From contig NZ_CABVQC010000082.1 of the NCBI RefSeq assembly GCF_902499175.1, positions 1-37,964 on the forward strand: 37,964 bases of DNA. The letters run 5' to 3'. A program made the position numbers and the translations under genes. The stretch comes from Burkholderia aenigmatica. GTDB lineage: Bacteria; Pseudomonadota; Gammaproteobacteria; Burkholderiales; Burkholderiaceae. Below, in pieces: positions 29,266-37,071 of the stretch (its first letter is position 1; the number at the start of each line of letters is the position of its first letter). Below the pieces are notes generated by a model. The model worked only from the letters and a program-made list of their open reading frames with translations, searched no databases and had not been told where the DNA came from.

Positions 29266-30179
29266 TGTTTGCGCTCCTGGGCGACGTCCAGTTCGACCTC
29301 ATCACCTACTTCGACGGCTTCGAGTCACAGTTCGGCGCCGACTATGCCGAGCACCCGCTGATCGAGGGCAAGCCGCGCCTGCAGTTCGTCGGCGACAAGC
29401 TCGACGAAATCCGCATCCAGCTCGCCTTCCACCTGCACTACTGCGACCCCGAGGCCGAGCTGGCCAAGCTGAAAAAGGCACTCGCCGCCCACGACGCGAT
29501 GGCCCTGGTGCTCGGCAACGGCGACTACAAGGGCTGGTTCGTGCTGACCGATGTGCAGGCGACCAGCAAGCACACCGACAAGGCCGGCACGCTGATCGCG
29601 CTGGAGGCCAGCATCACGCTGCGCGAGTTCGTCGGCGACAAGAAGAACCCGCTGCCGCCGCCCGCCGTCCAGCCCAAGCTGCCGCCGGCTGCGGCCAAGG
29701 CCCTGCCGGCGAGCCAGACCGCTGGCGTCGCCACGCTGGCCAGCGGCGCAGCCGCCGTGCGCGACAACATCCGCCAGGCGGTGACCTACGCCAACCAGGC
29801 GCAGTCCGCGCTGCGGGTGGCTGTAGATGCTGCCCGCGTGGCGCAGAAGCTGCGCGACAACCCGCTGGCGGCGCTGGGCCGGGTGCCCAGCCTCCTAACC
29901 GGCATGAAACAGGTGGCCGGCCCGCTGGAGAATCTGTCGCCGACCCTGGCCAGCCTGACCAGCCAGTTGCCCGAGGCGTCCAGCATCCTGCGCGCCAGCA
30001 ATAACGCCCTGGGCGCGGTGCGTAACGCCCAGGGCGCCCTGTCGGCCGTCAGCGCCGGCACCGTGACCGGCCGCATCGACTACCTGGCTGGCCAGCTCTC
30101 GACCGCGACCGGCGCTCTGGAGTCGGCCGCGCCGAGCATCAGCAAGCTGGCCGGCAAGGTCGTGACGAGGACGATCTGA
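29265..30179 (+). CDS. P2 gpU-like tail protein with C-terminal extension
   Basis: 304 aa from the ATG at 29265 (TGATG overlap with the tape measure). Residues 1-125 are GpU (MFALLGDVQFDL, PLIEGKPRLQFVGDKLDEIRIQLAFH, GDYKGWFVLTDVQATSKHTD). P2 gpU is only about 160 aa. Here a proline-rich linker (LPPPAVQPKLPPAAAKALP) leads to a 150-residue Ala-rich helical domain. The frame open far upstream of 29265 is not coding. GpU acts at the tail tip or terminator. Confidence 0.88.
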   Translation: MFALLGDVQFDLITYFDGFESQFGADYAEHPLIEGKPRLQFVGDKLDEIRIQLAFHLHYCDPEAELAKLKKALAAHDAMALVLGNGDYKGWFVLTDVQATSKHTDKAGTLIALEASITLREFVGDKKNPLPPPAVQPKLPPAAAKALPASQTAGVATLASGAAAVRDNIRQAVTYANQAQSALRVAVDAARVAQKLRDNPLAALGRVPSLLTGMKQVAGPLENLSPTLASLTSQLPEASSILRASNNALGAVRNAQGALSAVSAGTVTGRIDYLAGQLSTATGALESAAPSISKLAGKVVTRTI

Positions 30180-30385
30180 TGTACCTGACCCACATCACCA
30201 CCGAAGGCGAGCGCTGGGACCAGCTCGCCACCCGTTACTACGGCGATCCGCTGCAGTACGAGCGCATCGTCGCCGCCAACCCGCACGTGCCGCTGGCCAC
30301 CACCCTGCCGGGCGGCCTGACGCTGTCGGTGCCGGTGATCGAGCAGCAAGACCTGTCCGAGGAGCTGCCGCCGTGGCTGCGCTGA
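30179..30385 (+). CDS. P2 gpX-like tail protein (LysM-like)
   Basis: 68 aa. The pattern TEGERWDQLATRYYGDPLQYERIVAANPHV and LPGGLTLSVPVIEQ is a LysM-type module typical of phage tail protein X. It overlaps gpU by one base (TGATG) and gpD by 13 nt. It links baseplate hub parts. Length and order U-X-D match P2-like tails. Confidence 0.93.
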   Translation: MYLTHITTEGERWDQLATRYYGDPLQYERIVAANPHVPLATTLPGGLTLSVPVIEQQDLSEELPPWLR

Positions 30386-31566
30386 CCGACCAGTTGCCCA
30401 CCGCCGTAGCCAAGGTGCCGCACCCGGTGTTCGTGCTCTCCTACGAGCAGAAGAACATCACCAGCGACATCACGCCCTACGTGCGCTCGGTCACCTACAC
30501 CGACTACCTGTCCGGGCAGTCCGACGAACTGGAGGTCGAGCTGGAGGATGCGGACGGACGCTGGGTGCGTCACTGGTATCCCGGCAAGGGCGACACGTTG
30601 TCGCTCAAGATCGGCTATGAGGCGGCGCCGCTGCTACCCTGCGGGGCGTTCGAGATCGACGAGATCGAGTTCGCCCAGCCGCCCGCGACGGTGTCGATCC
30701 GGGGGCTGGCCACCGGCGTCAAGAAGTCGGTGCGCACCCGCGTCGGCCGTGCCTACGAGAACACCACGCTGGCGGCGATCGCCCAGCGCATTGCCAAGCG
30801 CAACAAGCTGACCCTGACCGGCAAAATCCGCGACATCCGCATCGACCGAGTGACGCAGTACCAGGAGCGCGACGTCGAGTTCCTCACGCGCCTGGCACGC
30901 GAGTATGGCTATGCCTTCAAGATCGTCGGCAGCAAGCTGGTCTTCACCGAGCTGGCCGACTTGCGTGACGGCGGCACGGTGGCCACCCTCAAAGCGACCG
31001 ACCTGATCGCCATCCGCCTGCACGACAAGATCAAGGACATCTACCAGGAGGCCAAGGTCAAGTACCACGACCCGAAGACCAAGAAGCTGGTGGTCTATGG
31101 CGTGAAGGGCGACCAGGTGACCGAGGTCGGCCAGACCACCACCAGCACGAAGAAGCAATCCGGCCAATCGGCCAGCGGCGACACGCTGAAGCTCTCGACC
31201 CGCTCCGGCTCCAAGGCGGCCGCCCAGGCCAAGGCGCAGGCGGCGCTGGACGACGCCAACCTGCAGCAGACCGCCGGCAGCCTGACCGTGCCGGGCAACC
31301 CCAAGCTGGTCGCCGGCACCACCTTCGAGCTGGCCGACTGCGGCAAGCTCTCCGGCAAGTACCTGGTGGAGTCGGCCCGCCACCGCCTCGATCGCGGCGG
31401 CGGCTACGTCACCGAACTGGAAGTGAAGCGCGTCGCCCTGCCGGCCTCGGGCGCTGGCAGCACCTCGGCCAAGAAAAAGTCCGGCAAGACCCTCAACGTG
31501 TACGGCGTCCAGAGTAGCGGCCAGGTGGGCGTGGTCGGCACCACCCAAGCGAGCACGAAGAAATGA
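30373..31566 (+). CDS. Baseplate hub protein, P2 gpD-like
   Basis: 397 aa from a GTG start. VFVLSYEQKNITSDITPYVRSVTYTDYLSGQSDELEVELED, FEIDEIEFAQPPATVSIRGL and YQERDVEFLTRLAREYGYAF are hallmarks of gpD / gp27-like hubs. Despite the old name 'late control D' this is structural here. The unusual feature is a tail motif: about residues 239-262 (VVYGVKGDQVTEVGQTTTSTKK) are echoed at the C-terminus 375-397 (NVYGVQSSGQVGVVGTTQ then ASTKK). The gene overlaps gpV by ATGA. Confidence 0.93.
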   Translation: MAALTDQLPTAVAKVPHPVFVLSYEQKNITSDITPYVRSVTYTDYLSGQSDELEVELEDADGRWVRHWYPGKGDTLSLKIGYEAAPLLPCGAFEIDEIEFAQPPATVSIRGLATGVKKSVRTRVGRAYENTTLAAIAQRIAKRNKLTLTGKIRDIRIDRVTQYQERDVEFLTRLAREYGYAFKIVGSKLVFTELADLRDGGTVATLKATDLIAIRLHDKIKDIYQEAKVKYHDPKTKKLVVYGVKGDQVTEVGQTTTSTKKQSGQSASGDTLKLSTRSGSKAAAQAKAQAALDDANLQQTAGSLTVPGNPKLVAGTTFELADCGKLSGKYLVESARHRLDRGGGYVTELEVKRVALPASGAGSTSAKKKSGKTLNVYGVQSSGQVGVVGTTQASTKK

Positions 31567-32180
31567 GAGAGACCCTGCAAGAGTTCGGCGCCAGCTTCAA
31601 ATTCGGCACGGTCTCGGCCGTCGATGCCAAGACCTGCCGCGTGCGCGTGCGCCTGCCCGACTACGACAATCTGCGCACGGCCTGGCTTCCGGTGCTGCAG
31701 GCCAAGACCCTGCGCGACAAGCACTACCACCTCCCTGACCTCGGCGAGCATGTGGTGGTGCTCCTGGACGGGCGCGGCGAGGACGGCGTTGTTCTGGGCG
31801 CCGTCTATTCCAGCTCCGACCCGGCGCCGGTGGCCAGCGGCGACAAGCATCACGTGCGCTTCGACGACGGCGCCGAGATGGAATACGACCGCGCCAGCCA
31901 CCAGCTGACGGTCAAGGGCGGCATCCAGAAGGTGGTGGTCGAGGTCGGCGCCGACATCCTGCTCAAGGCCGGCGCCAAGGTCACCGTCGACGTGCCGGAG
32001 ACCGAGGTCACCGGCAACCTGCTGGTGAAAGGCAAGCTGACCTACCAGGGCGGCATGGCCGGCTCGGGCGGCAGCGGCGCAGCGGCCGCCATCACCGGCA
32101 ACGTCCAGGTCATCGGCGACATCGACGCCACCGGCACGATCATGGATGCTGGCGGTAACTCGAACCACCACAGCCACTAG
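31563..32180 (+). CDS. Baseplate spike protein V (P2 gpV / Mu gp45-like)
   Basis: 205 aa. An OB-fold N-terminus (FKFGTVSAVDAKTCRVRVRLPDYDNLRTAWLPVL, DLGEHVVVLLDGRGEDGVVLGAVYS) leads into a beta-helical spike (VVVEVGADILLKAGAKVTVDVPETEVTGNLLV) that ends NSNHHSH. The terminal His cluster resembles the HxH iron-binding apex reported for P2 gpV and Mu gp45. It punctures the outer membrane. A 14-bp gap then leads to late promoter 4. Confidence 0.94.
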   Translation: MRETLQEFGASFKFGTVSAVDAKTCRVRVRLPDYDNLRTAWLPVLQAKTLRDKHYHLPDLGEHVVVLLDGRGEDGVVLGAVYSSSDPAPVASGDKHHVRFDDGAEMEYDRASHQLTVKGGIQKVVVEVGADILLKAGAKVTVDVPETEVTGNLLVKGKLTYQGGMAGSGGSGAAAAITGNVQVIGDIDATGTIMDAGGNSNHHSH

Positions 32181-32194
32181 CGGCTGGCCAAGCC

Positions 32195-32243
32195 TTAAAG
32201 CCCTTTAATATCCCCCGGCCGGGCATGGCGGCACGATAGCCGC
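32195..32243 (+). promoter_or_regulatory. Late promoter 4 (baseplate-fibre operon)
   Basis: TTAAAGCCCTTTAATATCCC (32195-32214) contains a perfect TTAAAG-CC-CTTTAA dyad. It is followed by 17 bp, CACGAT (32232-32237), six bases and the ATG of gpW at 32244. Layout and spacing equal late promoters 1 and 2. The gpW gene lacks a clear ribosome site, again suggesting a transcript that starts at the AUG. A GCGGC/GCCGC inverted repeat flanks the -10. Confidence 0.72.
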
Positions 32244-32591
32244 ATGACCCGGCTATCTGACTCTCTTCACTGGCAACCCGCCCTCGGCAGCTTCGGCATC
32301 GTCGAGACCATCGCGGACATTGACCAGGCCATCCGCGTGATCCTTCGCACCCCCAAGGGGAGCGACCCGCATCGCCCGGACTTCGGCTCCAACATCCACC
32401 TCTATCTGGACTACCCGATCGACCAGGCCGTGCCGCACCTGGTACGCGAGACGGTCGAGGCGATCCGTCTGTGGGAGCCGCGCTGCGAGCTGGTCAAGGT
32501 TACGCCCTCGATCGAGGAGGCTCAGATCACCCTGCGCGTGCAGTGGAAGCTGGCAGATGGCGTTAAACGCGAGACGGAGGTGCGCCTGTGA
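32244..32591 (+). CDS. Baseplate wedge protein W (P2 gpW, T4 gp25-like)
   Basis: 115 aa. IRVILRTPKGSDPHRPDFGSNIHLYLDYPID and ETVEAIRLWEPRCELVKV form the gp25/gpW lysozyme-like fold signature, including the RPDFG motif. It is a conserved core of contractile baseplates. It overlaps gpJ by four bases (GTGA). No Shine-Dalgarno sequence is evident before its ATG, which lies at the predicted +1 of late promoter 4. Confidence 0.94.
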   Translation: MTRLSDSLHWQPALGSFGIVETIADIDQAIRVILRTPKGSDPHRPDFGSNIHLYLDYPIDQAVPHLVRETVEAIRLWEPRCELVKVTPSIEEAQITLRVQWKLADGVKRETEVRL

Positions 32592-33694
32592 GCCTGCCCG
32601 AGCCGAGTTTCATCGACCGCGACCCGCAGGCCATCACGGCCGAGATCGTCGCGCAGTATGAGCAACTGACCGGCAAGACCCTTTACCCGGCGCAGGTCGA
32701 GCGCCTGCTGATCGACGTGATCGCCTACCGCGAGACCCTGGTGCGCATCGGCATCCAGGAGGCGGCCAAGCAGAACCTGGTCGCCTACGCCCGCGCCCCG
32801 ATGCTGGACTACCTGGGCGAGCTGGTGGGCGTCACCCGCCTGCCGGCGCAGCCGGCGAAGACCACCCTGCGCTTCACCTTCGCGGCGGCGCTGGCCACCA
32901 ACCTGCTGATCCCGGCCGGCACCCGCGTCGAGGGCGGCGACGGCACGGCCACCTTCGCCACCGACGCCGACGTGACCCTGCTGGCCGGCCAGCTGTCGAT
33001 CGACGCGGCCGCGACCTGCGAGGAACCCGGCACCGCCGGCAACGCCTGGCAGCCGGGCCAGATCAACAACCTGGTCGATGATCTGGGCGACGTCGAAGTG
33101 ACGGCCGCCAACACCACGGTCACCTCCGGCGGCATCGAGGAGGAGGAAGACGACCGCCTGCGCGAGCGCATCAAACTGGCACCGGAAGCCTTCAGCACCG
33201 CAGGCAGCCGCCTGGCCTATGTGTTCCATGCCAAGAGCGCGCACCAGAGCATCGTCGACGTGGCGGTGCTGTCGCCCACGCCCGGCGTGGTCAAGCTCTA
33301 CCCGCTGCTCACCACCGGCCTGCCGGACGCGAACATGCTCTCCCTGGTTGAGGCCACCTGTTCAGCAGACCGCGTGCGGCCGCTGACCGACAACGTGCAG
33401 GCGCTGGCGCCGACGCCGATCGACTACGCCATCGACGCCCAGTTGGTGCTCTACAAGAACACCGACGTCGCCAGCGTGCTGGCCCAGGCGCAAGCAGCGG
33501 CCGAAGCCTACAAGGCCGACCGCGCCGCCGGCCTCGGCCGGGACATCGTGCCGGTGCAGGTCGAGGCCGCGCTCAAGGTGGCCGGTGTGTACGACATCGT
33601 GCGCGCCGCCCCGGCCAAGATCGTGCTGGCCGAGAACGAGTGGGCGCGCTGCACCGGCATCAACCTGGTCGTGACGGGGACGGTCGATGGCTGA
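32588..33694 (+). CDS. Baseplate J-like protein (P2 gpJ / Mu gp47)
   Basis: 368 aa from a GTG. The region LIDVIAYRETLVRIGIQEAAKQNLVAYARAPMLDYLGELVGVTRLPAQPAKTTLRF is diagnostic of Baseplate_J. GGIEEEEDDRLRERIKLAPEAFSTAGSRLAYVFHAKSAH is also typical. It forms the wedge with gpI and gpW. It overlaps gpI by 8 nt. Confidence 0.95.
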   Translation: MSLPEPSFIDRDPQAITAEIVAQYEQLTGKTLYPAQVERLLIDVIAYRETLVRIGIQEAAKQNLVAYARAPMLDYLGELVGVTRLPAQPAKTTLRFTFAAALATNLLIPAGTRVEGGDGTATFATDADVTLLAGQLSIDAAATCEEPGTAGNAWQPGQINNLVDDLGDVEVTAANTTVTSGGIEEEEDDRLRERIKLAPEAFSTAGSRLAYVFHAKSAHQSIVDVAVLSPTPGVVKLYPLLTTGLPDANMLSLVEATCSADRVRPLTDNVQALAPTPIDYAIDAQLVLYKNTDVASVLAQAQAAAEAYKADRAAGLGRDIVPVQVEAALKVAGVYDIVRAAPAKIVLAENEWARCTGINLVVTGTVDG

Positions 33695-34325
33695 CGCGCT
33701 GCTGCTCCCGCCACCGCTGGCTGGCGACGAACGCTTCCAGGCGCTTGGCCAGCTGGCCGCCCGGATCAGCGACATCGACCTGTCGCCGCTGCTGGTCTAT
33801 CTGGTCGATACGGTCAACGCCTCGGCACTACCCAACCTGGCCGAGCAGCTGCACATCCTGGGCGAGGGCTGGCAGTTCGCCCGCGATGACGACGAACGCA
33901 GGCGCCTGCTGAAGCGCGCCATCGAGCTGCACCGCTACAAGGGCACCCGCTGGGCGATCCAGCAGGTGCTGGAGACGCTGGCCCTGTCCGGCCAGATCAG
34001 CGAGTGGTTCCAGTACGGAGGCCAGCCCTACTACTTCAAGATCAACGTCGACCTCTCCACGCGCGGTATCGACGAGGCCACCTTCGACGCCCTGGTGGCC
34101 CTGATCACCGAGTACAAGAACGTCCGCTCGCACCTGGAGCTGCTGACCCTTTCGCTGACCAATGTCAGCCAGGTGCCGGCGATCGCGGCCACCACCCTCT
34201 GCGGCGAGCTGGCCACCGTCTATCCCTACGAGCTGACCGAACTCAACCAGGTGAGCCAGGTGCCGAGCTTCGGCATCGGCCACTGGAGTGTCGAGACCGT
34301 CTTGGTCTATCCGCAGACTGCTTAA
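33687..34325 (+). CDS. Tail protein I (P2 gpI / Mu gp48-like)
   Basis: 212 aa. LLPPPLAGDERFQALGQLAARISDIDLSPLLVYLVDTVNASALPNLAEQLHI and RAIELHRYKGTRWAIQQVLETL are standard gpI motifs. It joins the baseplate wedge to the tail fibres. A C-terminal repeat (TNVSQVPAI, LNQVSQVPSFG) is visible. The fibre gene follows 15 bp downstream with a good ribosome site. Confidence 0.95.
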   Translation: MADALLLPPPLAGDERFQALGQLAARISDIDLSPLLVYLVDTVNASALPNLAEQLHILGEGWQFARDDDERRRLLKRAIELHRYKGTRWAIQQVLETLALSGQISEWFQYGGQPYYFKINVDLSTRGIDEATFDALVALITEYKNVRSHLELLTLSLTNVSQVPAIAATTLCGELATVYPYELTELNQVSQVPSFGIGHWSVETVLVYPQTA

Positions 34326-34340
34326 TCCGAAGGAGCCCTT

Positions 34341-35885
34341 ATGGCCAATGAGTTTTTCACGATCCTCACCGCGACCGGGCGCAACAAGCTGGCCGCCGCA
34401 ACGGCGACCGGCGCCCCGCTGACGCTCACCCAGATGGCGGTGGGCGACGGCGACAACGGCGCCTACTACAGCCCGGCCGAAGCCCAGACCGCCCTCAAGC
34501 ATGAGGTCTGGCGCGGCGCGATCAACCACCTGGCGGTCGACGCCAACAACCCCAACTGGATCGTCGCCGAGCTGGTGATCCCGGACAACGTCGGCGGCTT
34601 CTACATCCGCGAGGTCGGCCTGTTCGATAGCACCGGCGCGATGATCGCCGTGGGCAAGTTCCCCGAGAGCTACAAGCCGACCCTGGCGGCCGGCTCCAAC
34701 AAGCAGCTCTACGTGCGGATGATCCTGGAGGTGGCCAACACCTCGGCGGTCACCCTGCTGGTCGATCCGAGCGTGGTTCTGGCCACCCGGCAATACTGCG
34801 ACGACAAGGTCGCGGCCGAGATCAACAAGCTGGACGGCAAGCAGTCGGTGCGCGTGGCCACCACGGCGGCGATCGCGCTATCGGGCCTGCTGACGATCGA
34901 CGGTGTGGTGCTGGCAGCGGGTGACCGAGTGCTGGTGAAAAACCAAGCTGCCGCTGCGGACAACGGTATCTATGTGGTAGCCGCCGGAAACTGGATGCGG
35001 GCCGCCGATGCGGACGCAGCCATCGAGGTCACGCCGGGCATGTTCGTCTCGGTCGAACAAGGCACGGCCAATGCGGATTCGGTCTGGCAGCTGGTGACCG
35101 ACGCCCCGATCACCCTCGGGGTGACTGGCTTGGTGTTCGAGATGGTGGACGGCAAGACTGGCGTCGTAGCCGGCACGTATCGCAGTGTCACGGTCAATCA
35201 ACGCGGCCAGGTCACAGGCGGAACCAATCCGACAACCATCGCCGGTTATGGGATTACCGATGCTGCCTCGCAGGCAGGCTCGCAGCAGAACGCGTATAGC
35301 GTCGCCAATGCGGCCGGCACGGCTGACGCGATCACAGCAGCTTTTGCGCCAGCCATCACTGCGTTGACCAACGGCATGACTCTCTACGTCCGGGCGGCCT
35401 CGGCGAACACAGCAGCCGCCCCTACGTTCACCCCCAACAGCGGCACCATCGCTGCAAAGAACATCGTCAAGGGTAACGGAGTGGCTCTGGTCGCTGGCGA
35501 CATCGCTGGTGCGGGTTACTGGATCGAATTGCAGTACGACGCGACGCTGGACAAGTGGGTTTTGCTCAATCCCGCGAGGGGGGTCAATCCTGGAGTTGCT
35601 TCTGGGCAATCTAGCTATACCGGCGTCGCCGGCAGCCGGGCCATTGGCACGATTTACACGAACACAACCGGGCGCCCTCTCCACGTCGCGGTAACGATTC
35701 AAACGCAGGCAGTTGCGCAATCAGGATGCCGGTTGCTAATCGGAGGGGCTGAGGTTGCTCAGTTCTACTCGCCAGTCGCCGCCAACATGTTCGGATTTTT
35801 GCAGGGGATAGTTCCGCCTGGCGCTACCTATCAAGTCACTCAAGCATCTGGAACGAACACGCTAGCACTTTGGCAGGAGCTATAA
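34341..35885 (+). CDS. Tail fibre protein
   Basis: 514 aa with GAAGGAG ahead of the ATG. Residues 1-160 are the tail-collar fibre N-terminal domain (DUF3751; FFTILTATGRNKLAAATATGAPLTLTQMAVGDG, WIVAELVIPDNVGGFYIREVGLFD) that attaches to gpI. Repetitive shaft modules follow (AVRVAT-like 'DGVVLAAGDRVLVKNQ', then 'VTVNQRGQVTGGTNPTTIAGYGITDAA'). The C-terminal 100 residues are the likely receptor-binding tip. From about 35150 the DNA drops in GC and changes codon use, so the tip was probably exchanged horizontally. Confidence 0.93.
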   Translation: MANEFFTILTATGRNKLAAATATGAPLTLTQMAVGDGDNGAYYSPAEAQTALKHEVWRGAINHLAVDANNPNWIVAELVIPDNVGGFYIREVGLFDSTGAMIAVGKFPESYKPTLAAGSNKQLYVRMILEVANTSAVTLLVDPSVVLATRQYCDDKVAAEINKLDGKQSVRVATTAAIALSGLLTIDGVVLAAGDRVLVKNQAAAADNGIYVVAAGNWMRAADADAAIEVTPGMFVSVEQGTANADSVWQLVTDAPITLGVTGLVFEMVDGKTGVVAGTYRSVTVNQRGQVTGGTNPTTIAGYGITDAASQAGSQQNAYSVANAAGTADAITAAFAPAITALTNGMTLYVRAASANTAAAPTFTPNSGTIAAKNIVKGNGVALVAGDIAGAGYWIELQYDATLDKWVLLNPARGVNPGVASGQSSYTGVAGSRAIGTIYTNTTGRPLHVAVTIQTQAVAQSGCRLLIGGAEVAQFYSPVAANMFGFLQGIVPPGATYQVTQASGTNTLALWQEL

Positions 35886-35887
35886 AC

Positions 35888-36442
35888 ATGCAGCACTACG
35901 CAACAGCATCAGGTGATGTGTGGGCCTTTGAAGATGACGTATTGGTTTCCTCCGTTGCTGGCACGCTTGTCTTTACCGCGCCGGATGGAGCTGTTCTTCA
36001 GACCCCAAGCGATCTGACGCCATTCACACCTCCCCCTGTTGACCTTTCTGTCGTCAGGAACATCAAGTGGGATGCCATCAAGGCGGAGCGCGACCGGCGA
36101 AAGGCGGGTGGATTCAAGGTCGGGGCGCTGTGGTTCCACAGCGACGCAGACAGCCGCATCCAGCACCTCGGATTGAAAGACAAGGCGCGTGACCAGCTCG
36201 CGGCCGGCGGCGCAATGGCGGACAACCTCACCATCCTCGGCCAGCCGGTGAAGTGGAAGACGATGGACGGTTCGTTGGCCACCATCACGGCCCAGCTCGC
36301 CTTCGATATCGTGGCGGCTGCAGGCGACCTCGATGCACGACTGTTCGCCATCGCGGAAACTCACCGCGCGGCGATGGAGGCTGCAGCCGACCCGGCTGCC
36401 TACGACTTTTCGGCCGGCTGGCCGGAAACATTTGGAGGCTGA
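35888..36442 (+). CDS. Tail fibre assembly-like protein with DUF4376
   Basis: 184 aa from the ATG at 35888 with AGGAG 8 nt ahead; a TTG start 18 bp earlier is possible. The first 60 residues are variable and encoded by low-GC DNA. The DUF4376 domain follows (IKAERDRRKAGGFKVGALWFHSDADSRIQHLGLK, MDGSLATITAQLAFDIVAAAGDLDARLFAIAETHRAAM). Such proteins act as chaperones for fibre trimerisation. The pairing with the fibre gene and shared composition shift suggest they move as a unit. Confidence 0.88.
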   Translation: MQHYATASGDVWAFEDDVLVSSVAGTLVFTAPDGAVLQTPSDLTPFTPPPVDLSVVRNIKWDAIKAERDRRKAGGFKVGALWFHSDADSRIQHLGLKDKARDQLAAGGAMADNLTILGQPVKWKTMDGSLATITAQLAFDIVAAAGDLDARLFAIAETHRAAMEAAADPAAYDFSAGWPETFGG

Positions 36443-36446
36443 GACG

Positions 36447-36920
36447 ATGTCGGCCGTCCAACTGCTCTTCACCCGGCGCCGGCATCCTGGCAGCGCTTTG
36501 ATCCGCGTTACCACCTGGTCGGCCTGGTCGCATGTCGATCTGATTGACGGCCAGTCGGTACTCGGTGCGGTGGCCTTCCACGGCGTTGAGCGCGAGTTGC
36601 TGGCGACCCGCTTGGCCCACGCCAGCCGCGCTGCGGTCATGACGATCCCTTGCGCCGATGCCCAGGCTGTGATCGCGGCCGCCGAGTCGCAGATCGGCAA
36701 GCCCTACGACTGGCTGGGTGTGCTTGGGATTGGCCTGCATCGGGACTGGCAAGAGCCAGATCGGTGGTTCTGTAGCGAGATGGCGGCCTGGGCCTTCCAC
36801 GAGGCGGGGCAGCCGCTGTTCCGGCCTGACGCGCTGTACCGGATTACGCCGCAGCACCTTTGGATGCTGCCCTACGAGGCTCGCTTGATCGAGACGCCGG
36901 ACGCACTGCAACCGGCATGA
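36447..36920 (+). CDS. Permuted papain-like (YiiX/NlpC-P60 type) enzyme
   Basis: 157 aa from the ATG at 36447 with TTGGAGG ahead. The His precedes the Cys as in permuted NlpC/P60 (YiiX-like) enzymes: WSHVDLIDG (His near residue 30) and WFCSEMAAWAFHEAG (Cys near residue 109), with IGKPYDWLGVLGI between. Possible activities are peptidoglycan or lipid/thioester amidase. It lacks a signal peptide, so it may be a virion or intracellular enzyme. It is common at the end of tail operons in BcepMu- and D3112-like phages. Specificity is unknown. Confidence 0.8.
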   Translation: MSAVQLLFTRRRHPGSALIRVTTWSAWSHVDLIDGQSVLGAVAFHGVERELLATRLAHASRAAVMTIPCADAQAVIAAAESQIGKPYDWLGVLGIGLHRDWQEPDRWFCSEMAAWAFHEAGQPLFRPDALYRITPQHLWMLPYEARLIETPDALQPA

Positions 36921-37071
36921 AGAAGAGGGCGGCGGCCGTGGTGCGGGAACACCTCGGCCGTCACCGTAACCCACAGACAGAACCTGTGAGCCTTGGCCAA
37001 GGCCCCCTTACCGTGCACACGGCGGGTCTAAGCCTAACACAATTGCAACTAACAAAAAGGGCTTACACAGA
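36921..37071. other. Intergenic region before dam
   Basis: About 150 bp without a gene. It contains the perfect 14-bp palindrome GCCTTGGCCAAGGC (36990-37003), followed by CCCCTTA, and then AT-rich sequence (37028-37070) leading to the methylase. No late promoter element with the shared spacing is present and I see no convincing sigma70 promoter, yet the low GC and separation suggest that dam has its own control. Confidence 0.5.

Noticed and set aside
30373..31566. Reading the gpD-like gene as a late transcription regulator
   Set aside because: The name 'late control D' is historical; the sequence is a baseplate hub.
34341..36442. Mu-like invertible fibre segment or diversity-generating retroelement
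   Set aside because: No recombinase, reverse transcriptase, inverted crossover sites or duplicate fibre end was found.
36990..37003. Palindrome GCCTTGGCCAAGGC as a dam operator
   Set aside because: Perfect palindrome, but there is no promoter next to it and it is GC-rich enough to be a simple hairpin; kept only as a note.
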